Notes: a model not told the origin generated them from the letters alone. A DNA stretch of 64,000 nucleotides from Psychrobacter sp. P2G3 (GCF_001593285.1 NZ_CP012529.1:2294001-2358000), one strand, 5' to 3'. Positions 1 through 9,110 are shown, counted from the stretch's first letter. A program made the numbers and translations.

Positions 1-125
1 CTGAAACTGCGATGATCTTCGGTGAATTGTATCGTCACAGCGGCGATTGGAAATTCCGTGCTGTTGGTCAAGGCTTCAGTGGTGGTCTTGGACCATTAGC
101 AGCCTCTTATGGCGTAAATGTTTAG
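1..125 (+). CDS. TerD-family protein, C-terminal fragment cut by window edge
   Basis: The frame is open from position 3 and ends at TAG 123-125. The last 40 residues include [17 protein letters not shown] and end in LAASYGVNV, the typical end of the TerD/TerE/TerZ calcium-binding stress proteins. The same ending style (YRH..W...A.G) is seen in the TerD-family gene at 1225. It is followed by an AIM24-family gene and another TerD gene, so it belongs to the same ter locus. The N-terminus and metal-binding part lie outside the window, so the subgroup (TerD or TerE) cannot be decided. Confidence 0.85.
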   Translation, partial: ETAMIFGELYRHSGDWKFRAVGQGFSGGLGPLAASYGVNV

Positions 126-318
126 TTTTTGACTCTAATCGTTTATAAGTACAAGAGTTCAGTCGGATAGCTGATTGCACTCTATATAAGCTATCAAGTG
201 TGTTAAAAGCACTTGATAGCTTTAAAAGTAAATGGACCTTGAAAAATTTTATTTAAAGATTAGTGTTTGAAAATAAATCTTAAGATAAACCAAGAACTAG
301 AATAAGGATTTGCTACCC

Positions 319-1071
319 ATGACTGCCACGTTTAGCCTAATCGGTACCATTGAGCCATTTTTGCATTGCAACCTTAAAAAAGGCGATTCGATTTATTGCG
401 AAGCTAATGCAATGGTGATGATGGAATCCAATCTTGAGCTTAAAGGTAAGTTGCAAGGCGGCTTGGTGCAGTCATTAATGCGCCGTTTCGCTAATGATGA
501 ATCACTTTTTCAGCAGCAGATTGAAGCGGTCAATGGTGAGGGCGATTGTTTGCTTGCGCCTACCCTAGACGGTGATATGCAAATTATTGATGTTGGCAAG
601 CAGCAATACACGTTGAGTGACGGTGCTTTTGTTGCCGCACAAACTGGCGTGGATATCAGAGCGAACATCCAGCGCAACCTTGGCGGAGCTGTATTCGGTG
701 ACACTGGTGGCTTTATGGTTATGCAAACCCAAGGGCAAGGTCAGGTCGTGGTATCGGGTTTCGGCTCGCTATTTGAGATTGACGTAACTCCAGATAAAGA
801 CGTTATCATCGATAACGGTCATGTCGTCTGCTGGGATTCAAACCTAGATTATAAGCTGTCGGTTTCTACCAGTAAGAAAAAAGGTATCATGAGTAACATT
901 ATCAATTCGGTCACCAGTGGTGAAGGTATGGTTTTGAACTTCTCAGGTACAGGTAAGGTTATCATCTGCTCACGCAATCGGGACAGCTATCAAGGTTGGT
1001 TACAAAGCATCTTGGGGACTAGCTCAGGGGGTCGCGGCGGTAGTGGTGGCTTTCTAGACAATATCTTATAA
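319..1071 (+). CDS. AIM24 / TIGR00266 family protein of the ter locus
   Basis: The 250-residue product resembles the AIM24 (former DUF124, TIGR00266) family: an all-beta, double-psi-like repeat protein rich in Gly and Val with no catalytic motif. AIM24 genes are regular companions of TerD genes, and this one sits between two of them. The C-terminus is a glycine-rich tail (GTSSGGRGGSGG) before the end. The frame could start at TTG 310, but ATG 319 is chosen because AAGGA at 304-308 is 10 bases upstream of it and only one base from the TTG. No signal peptide or membrane segment is visible, so it is probably cytoplasmic. Its molecular role is unknown. Confidence 0.8.
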   Translation: MTATFSLIGTIEPFLHCNLKKGDSIYCEANAMVMMESNLELKGKLQGGLVQSLMRRFANDESLFQQQIEAVNGEGDCLLAPTLDGDMQIIDVGKQQYTLSDGAFVAAQTGVDIRANIQRNLGGAVFGDTGGFMVMQTQGQGQVVVSGFGSLFEIDVTPDKDVIIDNGHVVCWDSNLDYKLSVSTSKKKGIMSNIINSVTSGEGMVLNFSGTGKVIICSRNRDSYQGWLQSILGTSSGGRGGSGGFLDNIL

Positions 1072-1107
1072 CTAAATTTTTAAACTATTCCACTCACAAT
1101 TATTATA

Positions 1108-1212
1108 ATACCATTCACAAAAACTAGAGTAGCGAGGAAAACGAGTGCAAGTACTACGTTTTGTAGACTAAGCAAGTTTGACACAGCTAATCATATTTTT
1201 TGGAGTTGGTAT
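1108..1212 (+). repeat. MITE-like palindromic element, copy A
   Basis: This element of about 105 bp begins ATACCA....CAAAAA and ends TTTTTGGAGTTGGTAT, so its ends are imperfect inverted repeats. The interior contains GGAAAACGAGTGCAAG, a small CTAC/GTAG hairpin and AGTTTGACA. A second copy in the same orientation relative to the next gene lies at 35878-35980. The right end is 12 bases before the start codon at 1225, and the ribosome binding site AAGG directly abuts it. It carries no coding capacity. Confidence 0.7.
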
Positions 1213-1224
1213 AAGGATCTTATC

Positions 1225-1833
1225 ATGGCAGTTAGTTTACAAAAGGGTCAAAAAATATCCCTAAGCAAAGAAGCTGGTGGCAACCTTACCCAAGTGAAGC
1301 TAGGTCTTGGTTGGGATGTCGCACAAGGACCTCAAGACAAAAAAGGCGGCTTCTTAGGTAAGTTGTTTGGCGGCGGCACTGGCGGCGACTCTATCGACTT
1401 AGATGCTTCATGCATTATGTTTGATAGCAATAAACAGCCCGTCGATGCTATTTGGTTCAGTCAGCTTAAATCAAAAGATGGCAGTATCGTTCATACAGGT
1501 GATAACCGCACTGGCGATGGTGACGGTGATGATGAAGTAATCAACGTTGATCTGTCAAAAGTACCTGCTGATGTGGTGTCATTGGTCTTTACCGTTAATA
1601 GCTTTACTGGACAGACGTTTGAAACAGTAGAGAATGCATTTTGCCGTATCGTCAATGCTGATAATAACTCAGAAGTAGCACGCTACAACCTATCTGCACA
1701 AGGTAGTCATACGGCAATGGTTATGGCAAAAGTATACCGCCACAACGATGAATGGAAGATGCATGCTATTGGCGAAACCGCTTCTGGTCGCACGTTCCAT
1801 GATTTGATGCCTGCTATTACACCGCATGCATAA
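1225..1833 (+). CDS. TerD-family (TerZ-like) tellurium resistance / stress protein
   Basis: The 202-residue product starts with MAVSLQKGQKISLSKEAGG and has the family signature GLGWD followed by IDLDASC. An acidic calcium-binding loop, HTGDNRTGDGDGDDE, lies at about residues 91-105. Family length is about 190-200 residues, and a Gly/Lys-rich insertion after GLGWD (KKGGFLGKLFGGGTGG) is typical of TerZ. TerD proteins bind Ca2+ and are thought to form peripheral-membrane stress scaffolds; the link to tellurite is genetic. It lies downstream of the AIM24 gene with a MITE-like element between them, and a strong terminator follows. Confidence 0.9.
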   Translation: MAVSLQKGQKISLSKEAGGNLTQVKLGLGWDVAQGPQDKKGGFLGKLFGGGTGGDSIDLDASCIMFDSNKQPVDAIWFSQLKSKDGSIVHTGDNRTGDGDGDDEVINVDLSKVPADVVSLVFTVNSFTGQTFETVENAFCRIVNADNNSEVARYNLSAQGSHTAMVMAKVYRHNDEWKMHAIGETASGRTFHDLMPAITPHA

Positions 1834-1869
1834 ATAGATCGCTATTATAGTAGCGTATAGAATGTCAAA

Positions 1870-1903
1870 AAAGCCCAGTTATTTATAATAGCTGGGCTTT
1901 TTA
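1870..1903 (+). terminator. intrinsic terminator after the TerZ-like gene
   Basis: The stem AGCCCAGTTAT / ATAGCTGGGCT (11 bp with one G-U pair) has a 5-base loop and is followed by a T run. It lies 37 bases after the TerZ-like stop codon. Confidence 0.85.
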
Positions 1904-2174
1904 ATTTGCAAATTATTAATATTAAATTAAAGCTCTTTGATTATTTCTCTCTACCACACTTATCAGCTAAAACTTCAATAGGAGGTTTTATCACTCTCCT
2001 GATAACTTCTAAATAGTATAGAAGTGTGCAACTCGTTACTCATAATGTACAACTGGTCGCCTATATGCTCATCTCGTACGTCTCACGACACTATAAGCCG
2101 TTTCTATATTACAGTTTAGTTTCTATTGAAAGATACATCACATTCTCTAAAACGGATTATTTGGAGTAAACGGC
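1904..2174 (+). promoter_or_regulatory. regulatory region of the YfcC-type transporter with a LytTR-type repeat pair
   Basis: This AT-rich intergenic region holds two 11-bp direct repeats, GTGCAACTCGT at 2026-2036 and GTACAACTGGT at 2047-2057. They match at 9 of 11 bases and are spaced exactly 21 bp. Known LytTR-type regulators such as YpdB and BtsR bind paired direct repeats with about this two-turn spacing. A TATAAG hexamer at 2092-2097 could be a -10 box; the matching -35 position (about 2069-2074) is poor, as expected for an activated promoter. GGAG at 2162-2165 is the ribosome binding site. The response regulator gene is the next gene but one. Binding is inferred, not shown. Confidence 0.5.
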
Positions 2175-3608
2175 ATGTCAAAGAACAAAATTGATAATAC
2201 AGATTTAGTGAGTACGCAAAAGAAAAAATTTGAGATGCCGCATATTTACGTCATATTATTTGTATTTAGTGCTATTGCTGCTATTCTTACGCACTTTGTA
2301 CCCTCTGGCAAATACGACCGAGTTCTTGGGCCAGAAGGTAGAACAACCATTGATGCCACGTCCTACCATCTTATAGAGCAAACTCCAGTTGGTGTCACCG
2401 AATTTCTAACTGCCGTGCCTAGAGGTCTTATCGATGCAGGTGAAGTCGTGTTCTTCACATTTATTATCGGTGGTATGTTTATGGTACTTAGAAGAACAGG
2501 AATTATCGAAGTTGCTGTTGATAAGCTAGCTCGAAAATTTGCAAATAACGGCTTGCTATTAATAGCAGTACTAACAACAACATTTGCTTTTATTGCCACA
2601 TTAATTGGTACACCGGAATTATCATTAGTATATATTCCAGTCATTATGCCCTTAATTATTGCCTTAGGATACGACTCGGTAACGGCTGCTGCAATTGCAC
2701 TATGTGGAACTGGTGCTGGTTTTAGCGCCGGTGTGCTCAATCCAATCAATACGGGGCTTGGACAAAAGTTGTCTGGACTACCAGTGTTCTCAGGAATGGG
2801 ATTACGTTCAATCGTATTCGTTTTAGCAGTCACTACAGTTATTTTCTTTATTATAAGATATGCAAAGAAAGTTAAAAACAATCCATCCAAAAGTTACGTC
2901 TATGAAGAGGACAGTGAAAAGAGAATAGAGTTTAATCAAATTGTCGGCGGTACTGCTCTTACCATGTCATTTCGTCAAAAGCTAGCTGCATACGCAATGC
3001 TTATTCTATCCGTAGTACTAGTATACGGAGTACTTAAGCAGGGTTGGTTCATGGTAGAGATGTCCGGACTATTTGTCATCATGGGCATCGTAGTTGGAAT
3101 GATTGCTGGTCTTAAGCTTACTGAAATATGTGATGGGTTTAACCAAGGCTTTAAAGATGTATTAATGGGAGCATTCATTGTTGGCTTAGCTCGTGCAGTT
3201 GCTGTAGTCTTAGAAGATGGCAATGTTATGGACACAATTGTACATTCTTTAGGCGTATTAGTTGGAGATCTACCTCCTGAGCTTGCAGCTGTTGGCATGT
3301 ACTTTGTTCAAACAGCAATTAATTTTGTGATCTCTTCTGGTAGTGGACAAGCCCTTGTTACTATGCCTATTATGGCGCCACTTGCTGACCTTGTAGGTGT
3401 AACTAGACAGACTGCAGTTCTAGCCTATCAACTTGGTGATGGCTTTACTCATGTTCTTTTCCCAACTAGTGGATATTTTATGGCAGCATTAGTTATCGCT
3501 GGTGTTCCTTATCAAAAGTGGTTACGCTTTTTCTTACCTATTTTTGCAGTTTGGGCCATGATTGCCATTGGCGCGCTAATTATCGCTCAGATTATTGGTT
3601 GGTCATAA
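2175..3608 (+). CDS. YfcC/DcuC-family membrane transporter
   Basis: The 477-residue product has about a dozen hydrophobic segments and resembles the YfcC branch of the DcuC (C4-dicarboxylate carrier, PF03606) superfamily. Landmarks are an early HFVPSGKYDRV, then IGTPELSLVYIPVIMPLI, a glycine-rich GAGFSAGVLNPINTG hairpin, and SSGSGQALVTMPIMAPLAD in the second half. Family members move carboxylates or amino-acid-like substrates across the inner membrane; the substrate here is unknown. It faces a LytS/LytTR two-component pair tail to tail, an arrangement recalling the E. coli BtsSR and YpdAB systems, which control carboxylate transporters. I infer it is the pair's target. Confidence 0.85.
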   Translation: MSKNKIDNTDLVSTQKKKFEMPHIYVILFVFSAIAAILTHFVPSGKYDRVLGPEGRTTIDATSYHLIEQTPVGVTEFLTAVPRGLIDAGEVVFFTFIIGGMFMVLRRTGIIEVAVDKLARKFANNGLLLIAVLTTTFAFIATLIGTPELSLVYIPVIMPLIIALGYDSVTAAAIALCGTGAGFSAGVLNPINTGLGQKLSGLPVFSGMGLRSIVFVLAVTTVIFFIIRYAKKVKNNPSKSYVYEEDSEKRIEFNQIVGGTALTMSFRQKLAAYAMLILSVVLVYGVLKQGWFMVEMSGLFVIMGIVVGMIAGLKLTEICDGFNQGFKDVLMGAFIVGLARAVAVVLEDGNVMDTIVHSLGVLVGDLPPELAAVGMYFVQTAINFVISSGSGQALVTMPIMAPLADLVGVTRQTAVLAYQLGDGFTHVLFPTSGYFMAALVIAGVPYQKWLRFFLPIFAVWAMIAIGALIIAQIIGWS

Positions 3609-3634
3609 CTGATAATGAGATAATCTCATTCACA

Positions 3635-3675
3635 AATAAGAGGGATAGAGGTTTCCTACATCTATCCCTCTTATT
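3635..3675. terminator. bidirectional terminator between transporter and regulator
   Basis: A perfect 15-bp inverted repeat (AATAAGAGGGATAGA and its complement) has an 11-base loop. It lies between the convergent transporter and response-regulator genes and can serve both strands. Confidence 0.8.
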
Positions 3676-3679
3676 CATA

Positions 3680-4423
3680 TTATAATCCAAGCGCTTTTTT
3701 GATTGCTTTAACGTACGAGCGACTTACCGAGATTTTAGAGCCATTTTTTAGTACAATTAAATAAGTTCGATTGAACCAAGGCTCTAAAACTGCTATTTGT
3801 TTGATATTAACGATATAGCCTCTATGCACTTGGATAAAATTATTACCAAGTTTTTCCTTCATTTTATAAAGTAAGGTATCTGTTAGGTATTTTTTTTCTA
3901 GGGTTTGAATATAAGCTTGACGATTTTCAGTACCAATATATAGAATATCTTTAGTATCGATGACAATGATTCGATCATTTTCTTTTACTGTAATGCTATG
4001 TTTTTTCTCTTTATTTATTGAGGGTACGAGTTCAACATTATTCTCTAAATGAGACGTACTATTCAAGTTTGCTAACTTGTCCACCGCTTTTAGTAGCCTG
4101 ACTTTATCAATGGGCTTAACGATATAATCTATAGCATCAAGCTCAAAGGCGTCTAATGCGTACTCACCATAAGCAGTTACGAATACAACCATAGGACGTT
4201 TTTTCATATTGTTAAATTGCTTTGCAAGATCAAGGCCGTTACCATTTTCAAGTTCTATATCCAAAAACACAGCGTCGGGTTGCTTCTCATTAATATCCCA
4301 TAACGCCTGATGCGTGTCTTCTGCCTCACCGATCACTTTTATCTTCCCTGTATCATGTAGAAGATAAATCAGCTCTTGCCTAGCTAATATCTCATCCTCA
4401 ATAACATACACATTCATCCGCAT
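3680..4423 (-). CDS. LytTR-family response regulator
   Basis: The 247-residue product has an N-terminal receiver domain (residues 1-120) with acidic pocket residues near 9-11, phospho-acceptor Asp55 in AVFLDIE, Thr in VTAYG and Lys in VKPID. A LytTR DNA-binding domain (about 145-245) contains ILYIGTENRQAYIQT and a typical FIQVHRGYIVN core. It starts 6 bases after the kinase stop codon, so the two are translationally linked. ATG 4417 is an alternative start with somewhat better spacing to the AGGGA site. It probably activates the neighbouring transporter gene through the paired repeats at 2026-2057. Confidence 0.92.
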   Translation of the reverse strand: MRMNVYVIEDEILARQELIYLLHDTGKIKVIGEAEDTHQALWDINEKQPDAVFLDIELENGNGLDLAKQFNNMKKRPMVVFVTAYGEYALDAFELDAIDYIVKPIDKVRLLKAVDKLANLNSTSHLENNVELVPSINKEKKHSITVKENDRIIVIDTKDILYIGTENRQAYIQTLEKKYLTDTLLYKMKEKLGNNFIQVHRGYIVNIKQIAVLEPWFNRTYLIVLKNGSKISVSRSYVKAIKKALGL

Positions 4424-4429
4424 TCTTCC

Positions 4430-6178
4430 CTAATCTTTAGCTGGCAATATAATTGAAACACAAGTTCCTATACCAATATCACTATCTACACTAAAGCGGA
4501 CCTCTTGATTATACAATGCTGTCAGTCGTTCTTTTATATTAAAAAGTGCAGTACCACTTCCATCTTTAGACGAGGTTACAACACGCTCACCTAAATCCAC
4601 TATTCGGTTTGATTCAATACCAACGCCATTGTCAGATACTTTGATTGAAATTAAGATCTCTGATACTTTTTTAATTTCAATACAAACCGCACCTTTTACT
4701 TGTAACCTTTTAAATCCACCATGCTTTATCGCGTTTTCAACTAAGGGTTGAATGATAAATGGAGGAATAAGATAATCCATTAAATCAGAATCTATCTCTA
4801 TACGCATCGCAAACTTGTCTGGAAAGCGAGCTTGCTCAATAGCTAAATAGGCCTGTACATTATCCATTTCTTTATAGATAGGGACCAAAAAATCGCCAAT
4901 ACCTGTCAAATTATTTCGTAAATAAGTTGATAAATGTACTAATAGATTTCGCGCCAGCATTGGATCAATTCTACATAAAGCGACGATAGTATTAAGAGCA
5001 TTAAATAAAAAATGCGGCTGCAGTTGGGATTGTAGTGATTCGATTTTTGCACTTTGTAGTAGTTGGTTATGACGCTCAATCTCACCAAGCTCTAACTGAT
5101 TTGAGAACAGCTTCCCTAATCCTTCGATCAACTCTTTTTCGACGGAAGTAATGTGTGCTGAGCTTCTATAGTAGAAGCTAAGGGTACCAATTACCTTATT
5201 TTTTACGCAAAATGGGACTACCACAGAAGCTCTACTATTAGGTTTATTCGAAAACAGCCATTTTGACTTTGATTCATTTAATACGGATTTGCCCGTTGCT
5301 AAAACTAACTTACGCGAAATCAAATCTTCTTTATCATTTCTCTTTTGATTGGTTACTTCTCCAGTATAAGCCAGCTCACGTAACCCTCTAGTAATCGCTA
5401 CATGCTCTACAGCAGTTAATTTTTTAATAATTTCTGTACTTTTTTTAGCCGAGTTTTCATTCAAACCCGATCGAAATAAGGAAAAGGTTTGATCAGCAAT
5501 TGAGAATGTTTTGACCGTTTGATTTGCTCTCGTTCGCTCTTCTTCTTGTATGGCATTATAAAAAATCATCGCACAAATCCATATACCAATACTATTTATA
5601 ATGATAATTGGGGGACCTGTAAAACTAATTAATGTAAGAGCAGCAGTATAATCGGCAGTTAAGACTGGAATGACTAAAATTTGAATGGTTAAAATAACAA
5701 TACTAATAAAAAACATATATTTGGGCTTGATTAAACCTACTCCGCGCCACTTATATCCAAACCATCCTGCAAGGCAACCGCCTAAAATAGATACCCAAAA
5801 AGTAGCGCTGCTGATAAAGCCACCCATTAGTAAGCGATGAGCTCCTGCAATTAGAGAGGCTCCTACACCAACTATCGGACCTGCAAAAAATCCACCGATA
5901 ATGATGCCAATATTTCGTGTGTCCACTACTGCATTGTTTGATTGAAGAGTAGGGTTCCATAAATCAGATATAATGGTATGGTTCCCTGGTTCTACAACAA
6001 GGGCCGTATAATTACCAATTACTCCAAACATACCGAATATCATGGTTAAGAAAAATAAGTCAACTATTCCAACTCGGTGGTAAATCATTTTTCTAAAGAT
6101 AGATAGTCTAGTTATCAAAAAAGCAATAGTGATAATAAGGGTCATTCTTGATAGCATTTGTGTCAGTATTTCCCACAT
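4430..6178 (-). CDS. LytS-type sensor histidine kinase
   Basis: The 582-residue protein has an N-terminal membrane domain of about six segments (residues 1-215) with the 5TMR-LYT pattern (DTRNIGIIIGGFFAGP, AGAHRLLMGG). A GAF-like domain follows (about 225-370), then the HisKA_5 segment QSQLQPHFLFNALN with phospho-acceptor His389, and an ATPase domain with PFIIQPLVENAIKHG and DNGVG. This is the domain order of E. coli YpdA and BtsS. It shares an operon with the LytTR regulator. The ligand is unknown; by analogy it would be an extracellular carboxylate or peptide signal. Confidence 0.92.
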   Translation of the reverse strand: MWEILTQMLSRMTLIITIAFLITRLSIFRKMIYHRVGIVDLFFLTMIFGMFGVIGNYTALVVEPGNHTIISDLWNPTLQSNNAVVDTRNIGIIIGGFFAGPIVGVGASLIAGAHRLLMGGFISSATFWVSILGGCLAGWFGYKWRGVGLIKPKYMFFISIVILTIQILVIPVLTADYTAALTLISFTGPPIIIINSIGIWICAMIFYNAIQEEERTRANQTVKTFSIADQTFSLFRSGLNENSAKKSTEIIKKLTAVEHVAITRGLRELAYTGEVTNQKRNDKEDLISRKLVLATGKSVLNESKSKWLFSNKPNSRASVVVPFCVKNKVIGTLSFYYRSSAHITSVEKELIEGLGKLFSNQLELGEIERHNQLLQSAKIESLQSQLQPHFLFNALNTIVALCRIDPMLARNLLVHLSTYLRNNLTGIGDFLVPIYKEMDNVQAYLAIEQARFPDKFAMRIEIDSDLMDYLIPPFIIQPLVENAIKHGGFKRLQVKGAVCIEIKKVSEILISIKVSDNGVGIESNRIVDLGERVVTSSKDGSGTALFNIKERLTALYNQEVRFSVDSDIGIGTCVSIILPAKD

Positions 6179-6301
6179 CGAACTCTCTCATTTCTATAGT
6201 GGATATAAACCTTTTAGCACATAAGAATCAACCTAATAATTACCATCAGATTTTTCACTAGACCGCAATCATAACTGGTATGTCAAGTAAAGCTGAAGCA
6301 C

Positions 6302-7594
6302 CTACTTGCGCCCACGCTTCCAACTAAATCCCCAGTTAAAGGCTTTGTCCATTTCTTGATGGCCTTTAAAATATTGGTTAATACGCTCAACATTGATACT
6401 ACCTTGCTGGTTGACCAAACGTGCAATACCGCACATCGGCAAATTGCCTGTCCCTTCCGTTAATCGTGTTTCGATGGGTGGCTGATCTGGCACATGAATG
6501 GTCACTACCCCATCCGTTTGCGCCCAGTTCGGTGCACCTTCGTAGATAAAAGCAAAGATGAATACTTCCTCAATCTGTGACCACTGTTGACCATTAATAT
6601 CAAGCCACTCACCGCCGCTGACTTGTCCGGTTCTATCATCAGCACGTAACAACACATAAGGCGCTGATTGTAGATTACCGAAGCGATTTCCCAAGGCTTG
6701 AATCAGTGTTTTTTCGCCATTTTTCAGATGAATCATTGCACCAACGTCGAGATCAATACCGCCTTTACCATGCTGCTTAAATAAATCGCCTAGCAAGCCT
6801 TTTTTAGGCGCTTGCTTGTCAATATTTGGGCGTTGGTTCCAGTTTAGGTTGACAGATATTTTGCCAAAATCATCGCGTTTTTTAAGATTAATACTAGATT
6901 GGTTTTTGGTTAAGGTGATTTTGCTTAAATTGATTGAAGGGCTAGTGGAGCTTGTAGGAATCGGTGGTGGTGTACTTGCTTTATTTGCAGAACTGCCTGC
7001 TTTTTGCGTGTTAATAGGTCTTTGGGTATTGATAGGTTGTGACTGGTTCTGACCTTGACTTTGAGCTTGGGACTGAGCCGGCGCTTCATCCGCAATCTCA
7101 ACACCGAAATGCTCAGACAACGGTTTAAGACCACCTTCAAAACCTTGAGCGATAAAGCGAAACTTCCAGCTACCTTGCCGACGATAACATTCAGCTAAGA
7201 TAATGGCTTTTTCATTACGTCCAGTGCTACTAAGTTGGCAAGTCATCAATATTTGGCTGCCTTGTAGCACTTGAATATCTACATCGCCGACTTGAGCAAG
7301 CGTCTGCGCGCTAGAAAACGCAAGGGCAATCTTCTCAATACTCGCGGGCTGCACAGGCAAGTTGATATCAAAAAACCCATCGCTATCATGACCTCGGAAA
7401 CTCACGCTACCATCATCACTACGCGTCTGTCCATAAAATATCATGTCACCATCGCCGCGTACTTTACCTTCACTTGTTAGGCGATAAGCGGCACAATCGA
7501 TAGCATTTTGGCTTAAAATTCTGATACTAATATTATCAGTTGGTAGTGGTGCATTAGCACCTGCAACCAGTTTTTGAGGTTGGGCTTGACTCAT
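6302..7594 (-). CDS. two-domain TerD-family protein (TerA-like)
   Basis: The 430-residue protein has two TerD-like modules, about residues 20-170 and 225-425. They are joined by a Gln/Pro/Ser-rich, probably disordered linker (QSQAQSQGQNQSQP, then TPPPIPTSSTSPS). The second module keeps LNWNQRP and the GGIDLDVGAMIHL strand, and each module has an acidic turn (YGQTRSDDGSV, LRADDRTG). Two fused TerD domains and this length match TerA. It is divergent from the ATP-grasp gene at 7866, with 271 bases between them. TerA is part of the core ter stress complex; its biochemical action is unknown. Confidence 0.87.
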   Translation of the reverse strand: MSQAQPQKLVAGANAPLPTDNISIRILSQNAIDCAAYRLTSEGKVRGDGDMIFYGQTRSDDGSVSFRGHDSDGFFDINLPVQPASIEKIALAFSSAQTLAQVGDVDIQVLQGSQILMTCQLSSTGRNEKAIILAECYRRQGSWKFRFIAQGFEGGLKPLSEHFGVEIADEAPAQSQAQSQGQNQSQPINTQRPINTQKAGSSANKASTPPPIPTSSTSPSINLSKITLTKNQSSINLKKRDDFGKISVNLNWNQRPNIDKQAPKKGLLGDLFKQHGKGGIDLDVGAMIHLKNGEKTLIQALGNRFGNLQSAPYVLLRADDRTGQVSGGEWLDINGQQWSQIEEVFIFAFIYEGAPNWAQTDGVVTIHVPDQPPIETRLTEGTGNLPMCGIARLVNQQGSINVERINQYFKGHQEMDKAFNWGFSWKRGRK

Positions 7595-7751
7595 AATATG
7601 TCCTTTGAATTACTTATTATCTCGTTTTGTTTATTGTATTAACTATCGTCATATAGTAGCACGGATATTACTAGAGTTTTAATAAGCAAACTCGCTAAGT
7701 AAACAGTCAACAAACCGCCTTACAAATCCTTGATACTATTTCATCAGGAGC

Positions 7752-7780
7752 ATTTATAACTGCTGGCAGTTGTATATAAT
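7752..7780 (+). promoter_or_regulatory. candidate promoter of the ATP-grasp gene
   Basis: A perfect TATAAT lies at 7775-7780 in the divergent gap; the -35 region is weak (ATTTAT at 7752-7757, 17-base spacer). A start site near 7787 would leave the upstream in-frame ATG codons at 7770 and 7779 untranscribed. That supports translation from ATG 7866. Confidence 0.45.
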
Positions 7781-7865
7781 GGAGCATACGCTAAGCAACC
7801 ACTCTTTGATAATTATCTCGATTTATCTAACTACCTATAAAATTTATTATAACGCTGAGAGAACT

Positions 7866-8993
7866 ATGGATAACTCTGAAAACACCAATCGTAATACAAC
7901 AGTAGCCGCTTGGTTAGCTGAAGGTCAATCCAGCCAGCGTGATATGTTAGCAAGCTTGCAATCCCTAAAAACCAGATTTGATACGCCATTTAATATCATT
8001 GCGTCCCATCGCCACAATAGACCTGAGATTTTTGAATTTGCTGATAGTTTTTACCTTGAGCCATCTTTAAATCCCTTAGATGATAATGAGCAACCGATAC
8101 CCGAAGCTATTATTCCACGCTGGCAATTTGTACTGGAACAAGCCAAGCAGCATAACGTGAAAGTGCTACTTACGGGTCGCAATGGTATCGACTACGAGGC
8201 GCAGCGCGAAGCATTTAGTGCGGCTGGTATTCGTCTATTGACAGGGGCAACTAGCGTAGTAGCATTAGAATCAATCGATGACAAGTTTGCCTTTATGCAG
8301 CATTGCCACTTGCATAATATTCCAGTTGCAGATGCGTGGCGTTTTGATAATACTGCTGAACTTGACGCTTTACTTGCCGAACATGGTCATCAACCATTAT
8401 GTGTTAAGCCTGTTACCGGTATATTTGCACAAGGATTTTGGCGACTTGATTCAGGTAAAGAAGAGGATGAGACCTACGATAGCTTTGAGCATCTGTACTT
8501 TACCGAAGAGAAGAAGATTAATACCGACCAGTTTTTGAATGCCTATACTAATAGCCAAATGATACACGAACGTCCTATTCCAATGCTGTTGATGCCTTAC
8601 TTATCAGGGCAAGAGTATTCTATCGATGTTGTGTGCGAATATGGTGAAGTCTTAGCAGCAATCACTCGCCATAAAACCGGTAAAATCCAGCACATCGGCT
8701 ATGAGCGGTCAGTTATGGATGTCGTCATTCCATTGATTAAAGTTTTTGGCTGCGATGGTATCGTCAGTGTACAGACTAAGGCAGATGATGCTGGCCAGCA
8801 GCGCGTCCTTGAGATTAACAGTCGCCCATCAGGTGGTATTGGCTATACGACTCACAGCGGTGTAGACTTAACGCAAGTAGGATTTTCCTATTGGTTAGGC
8901 TTAACTGAAAAACCTGATTTAGATGATATCATCCAGAAGATTACACCTTGTCAAGTACGCTCCATTATGACAAGTGTCATGATCGATGATTAG
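7866..8993 (+). CDS. ATP-grasp enzyme of the ter biosynthetic module
   Basis: The 375-residue product has the ATP-grasp layout. A preATP-grasp part occupies about residues 1-120. It is followed by LESIDDKFAFMQHCHLHNIPVAD, the LCVKPVTG lysine strand, MPYLSGQEYSIDVVC, and the metal-binding VLEINSRPSGG near residue 315. It fits the ter-associated ATP-grasp group (ATPgrasp_Ter), thought to ligate carboxylates to amines in an unidentified pathway. ATG 7866 is preferred over in-frame ATG codons at 7770 and 7779 because GAGAG precedes it at good spacing. The first gene of the predicted ter biosynthetic set, it is separated from the others by the MHYT/V4R pair. Confidence 0.85.
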   Translation: MDNSENTNRNTTVAAWLAEGQSSQRDMLASLQSLKTRFDTPFNIIASHRHNRPEIFEFADSFYLEPSLNPLDDNEQPIPEAIIPRWQFVLEQAKQHNVKVLLTGRNGIDYEAQREAFSAAGIRLLTGATSVVALESIDDKFAFMQHCHLHNIPVADAWRFDNTAELDALLAEHGHQPLCVKPVTGIFAQGFWRLDSGKEEDETYDSFEHLYFTEEKKINTDQFLNAYTNSQMIHERPIPMLLMPYLSGQEYSIDVVCEYGEVLAAITRHKTGKIQHIGYERSVMDVVIPLIKVFGCDGIVSVQTKADDAGQQRVLEINSRPSGGIGYTTHSGVDLTQVGFSYWLGLTEKPDLDDIIQKITPCQVRSIMTSVMIDD

Positions 8994-9071
8994 ATGATTA
9001 CTTAAATTATCCTAAAAGTAGTGAGTTACAGCATCTAAAGGACTGAGCAGATTTTTTAAACAGTCAGGCAC

Positions 9072-9110
9072 AAAAAAGGTTTTTAGATATAAATCTAAAA
9101 ACCTTTTTTT
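9072..9110 (+). terminator. intrinsic terminator after the ATP-grasp gene
   Basis: The stem AAGGTTTTTAGAT / ATCTAAAAACCTT has a short loop and is followed by T7. The flanking A run makes it usable from the opposite strand as well, where it follows the MHYT gene. Confidence 0.85.

Noticed and set aside
2363..2890. 175-codon frame antisense to the transporter
   Set aside because: Low-complexity antisense shadow of a clear membrane-protein gene.
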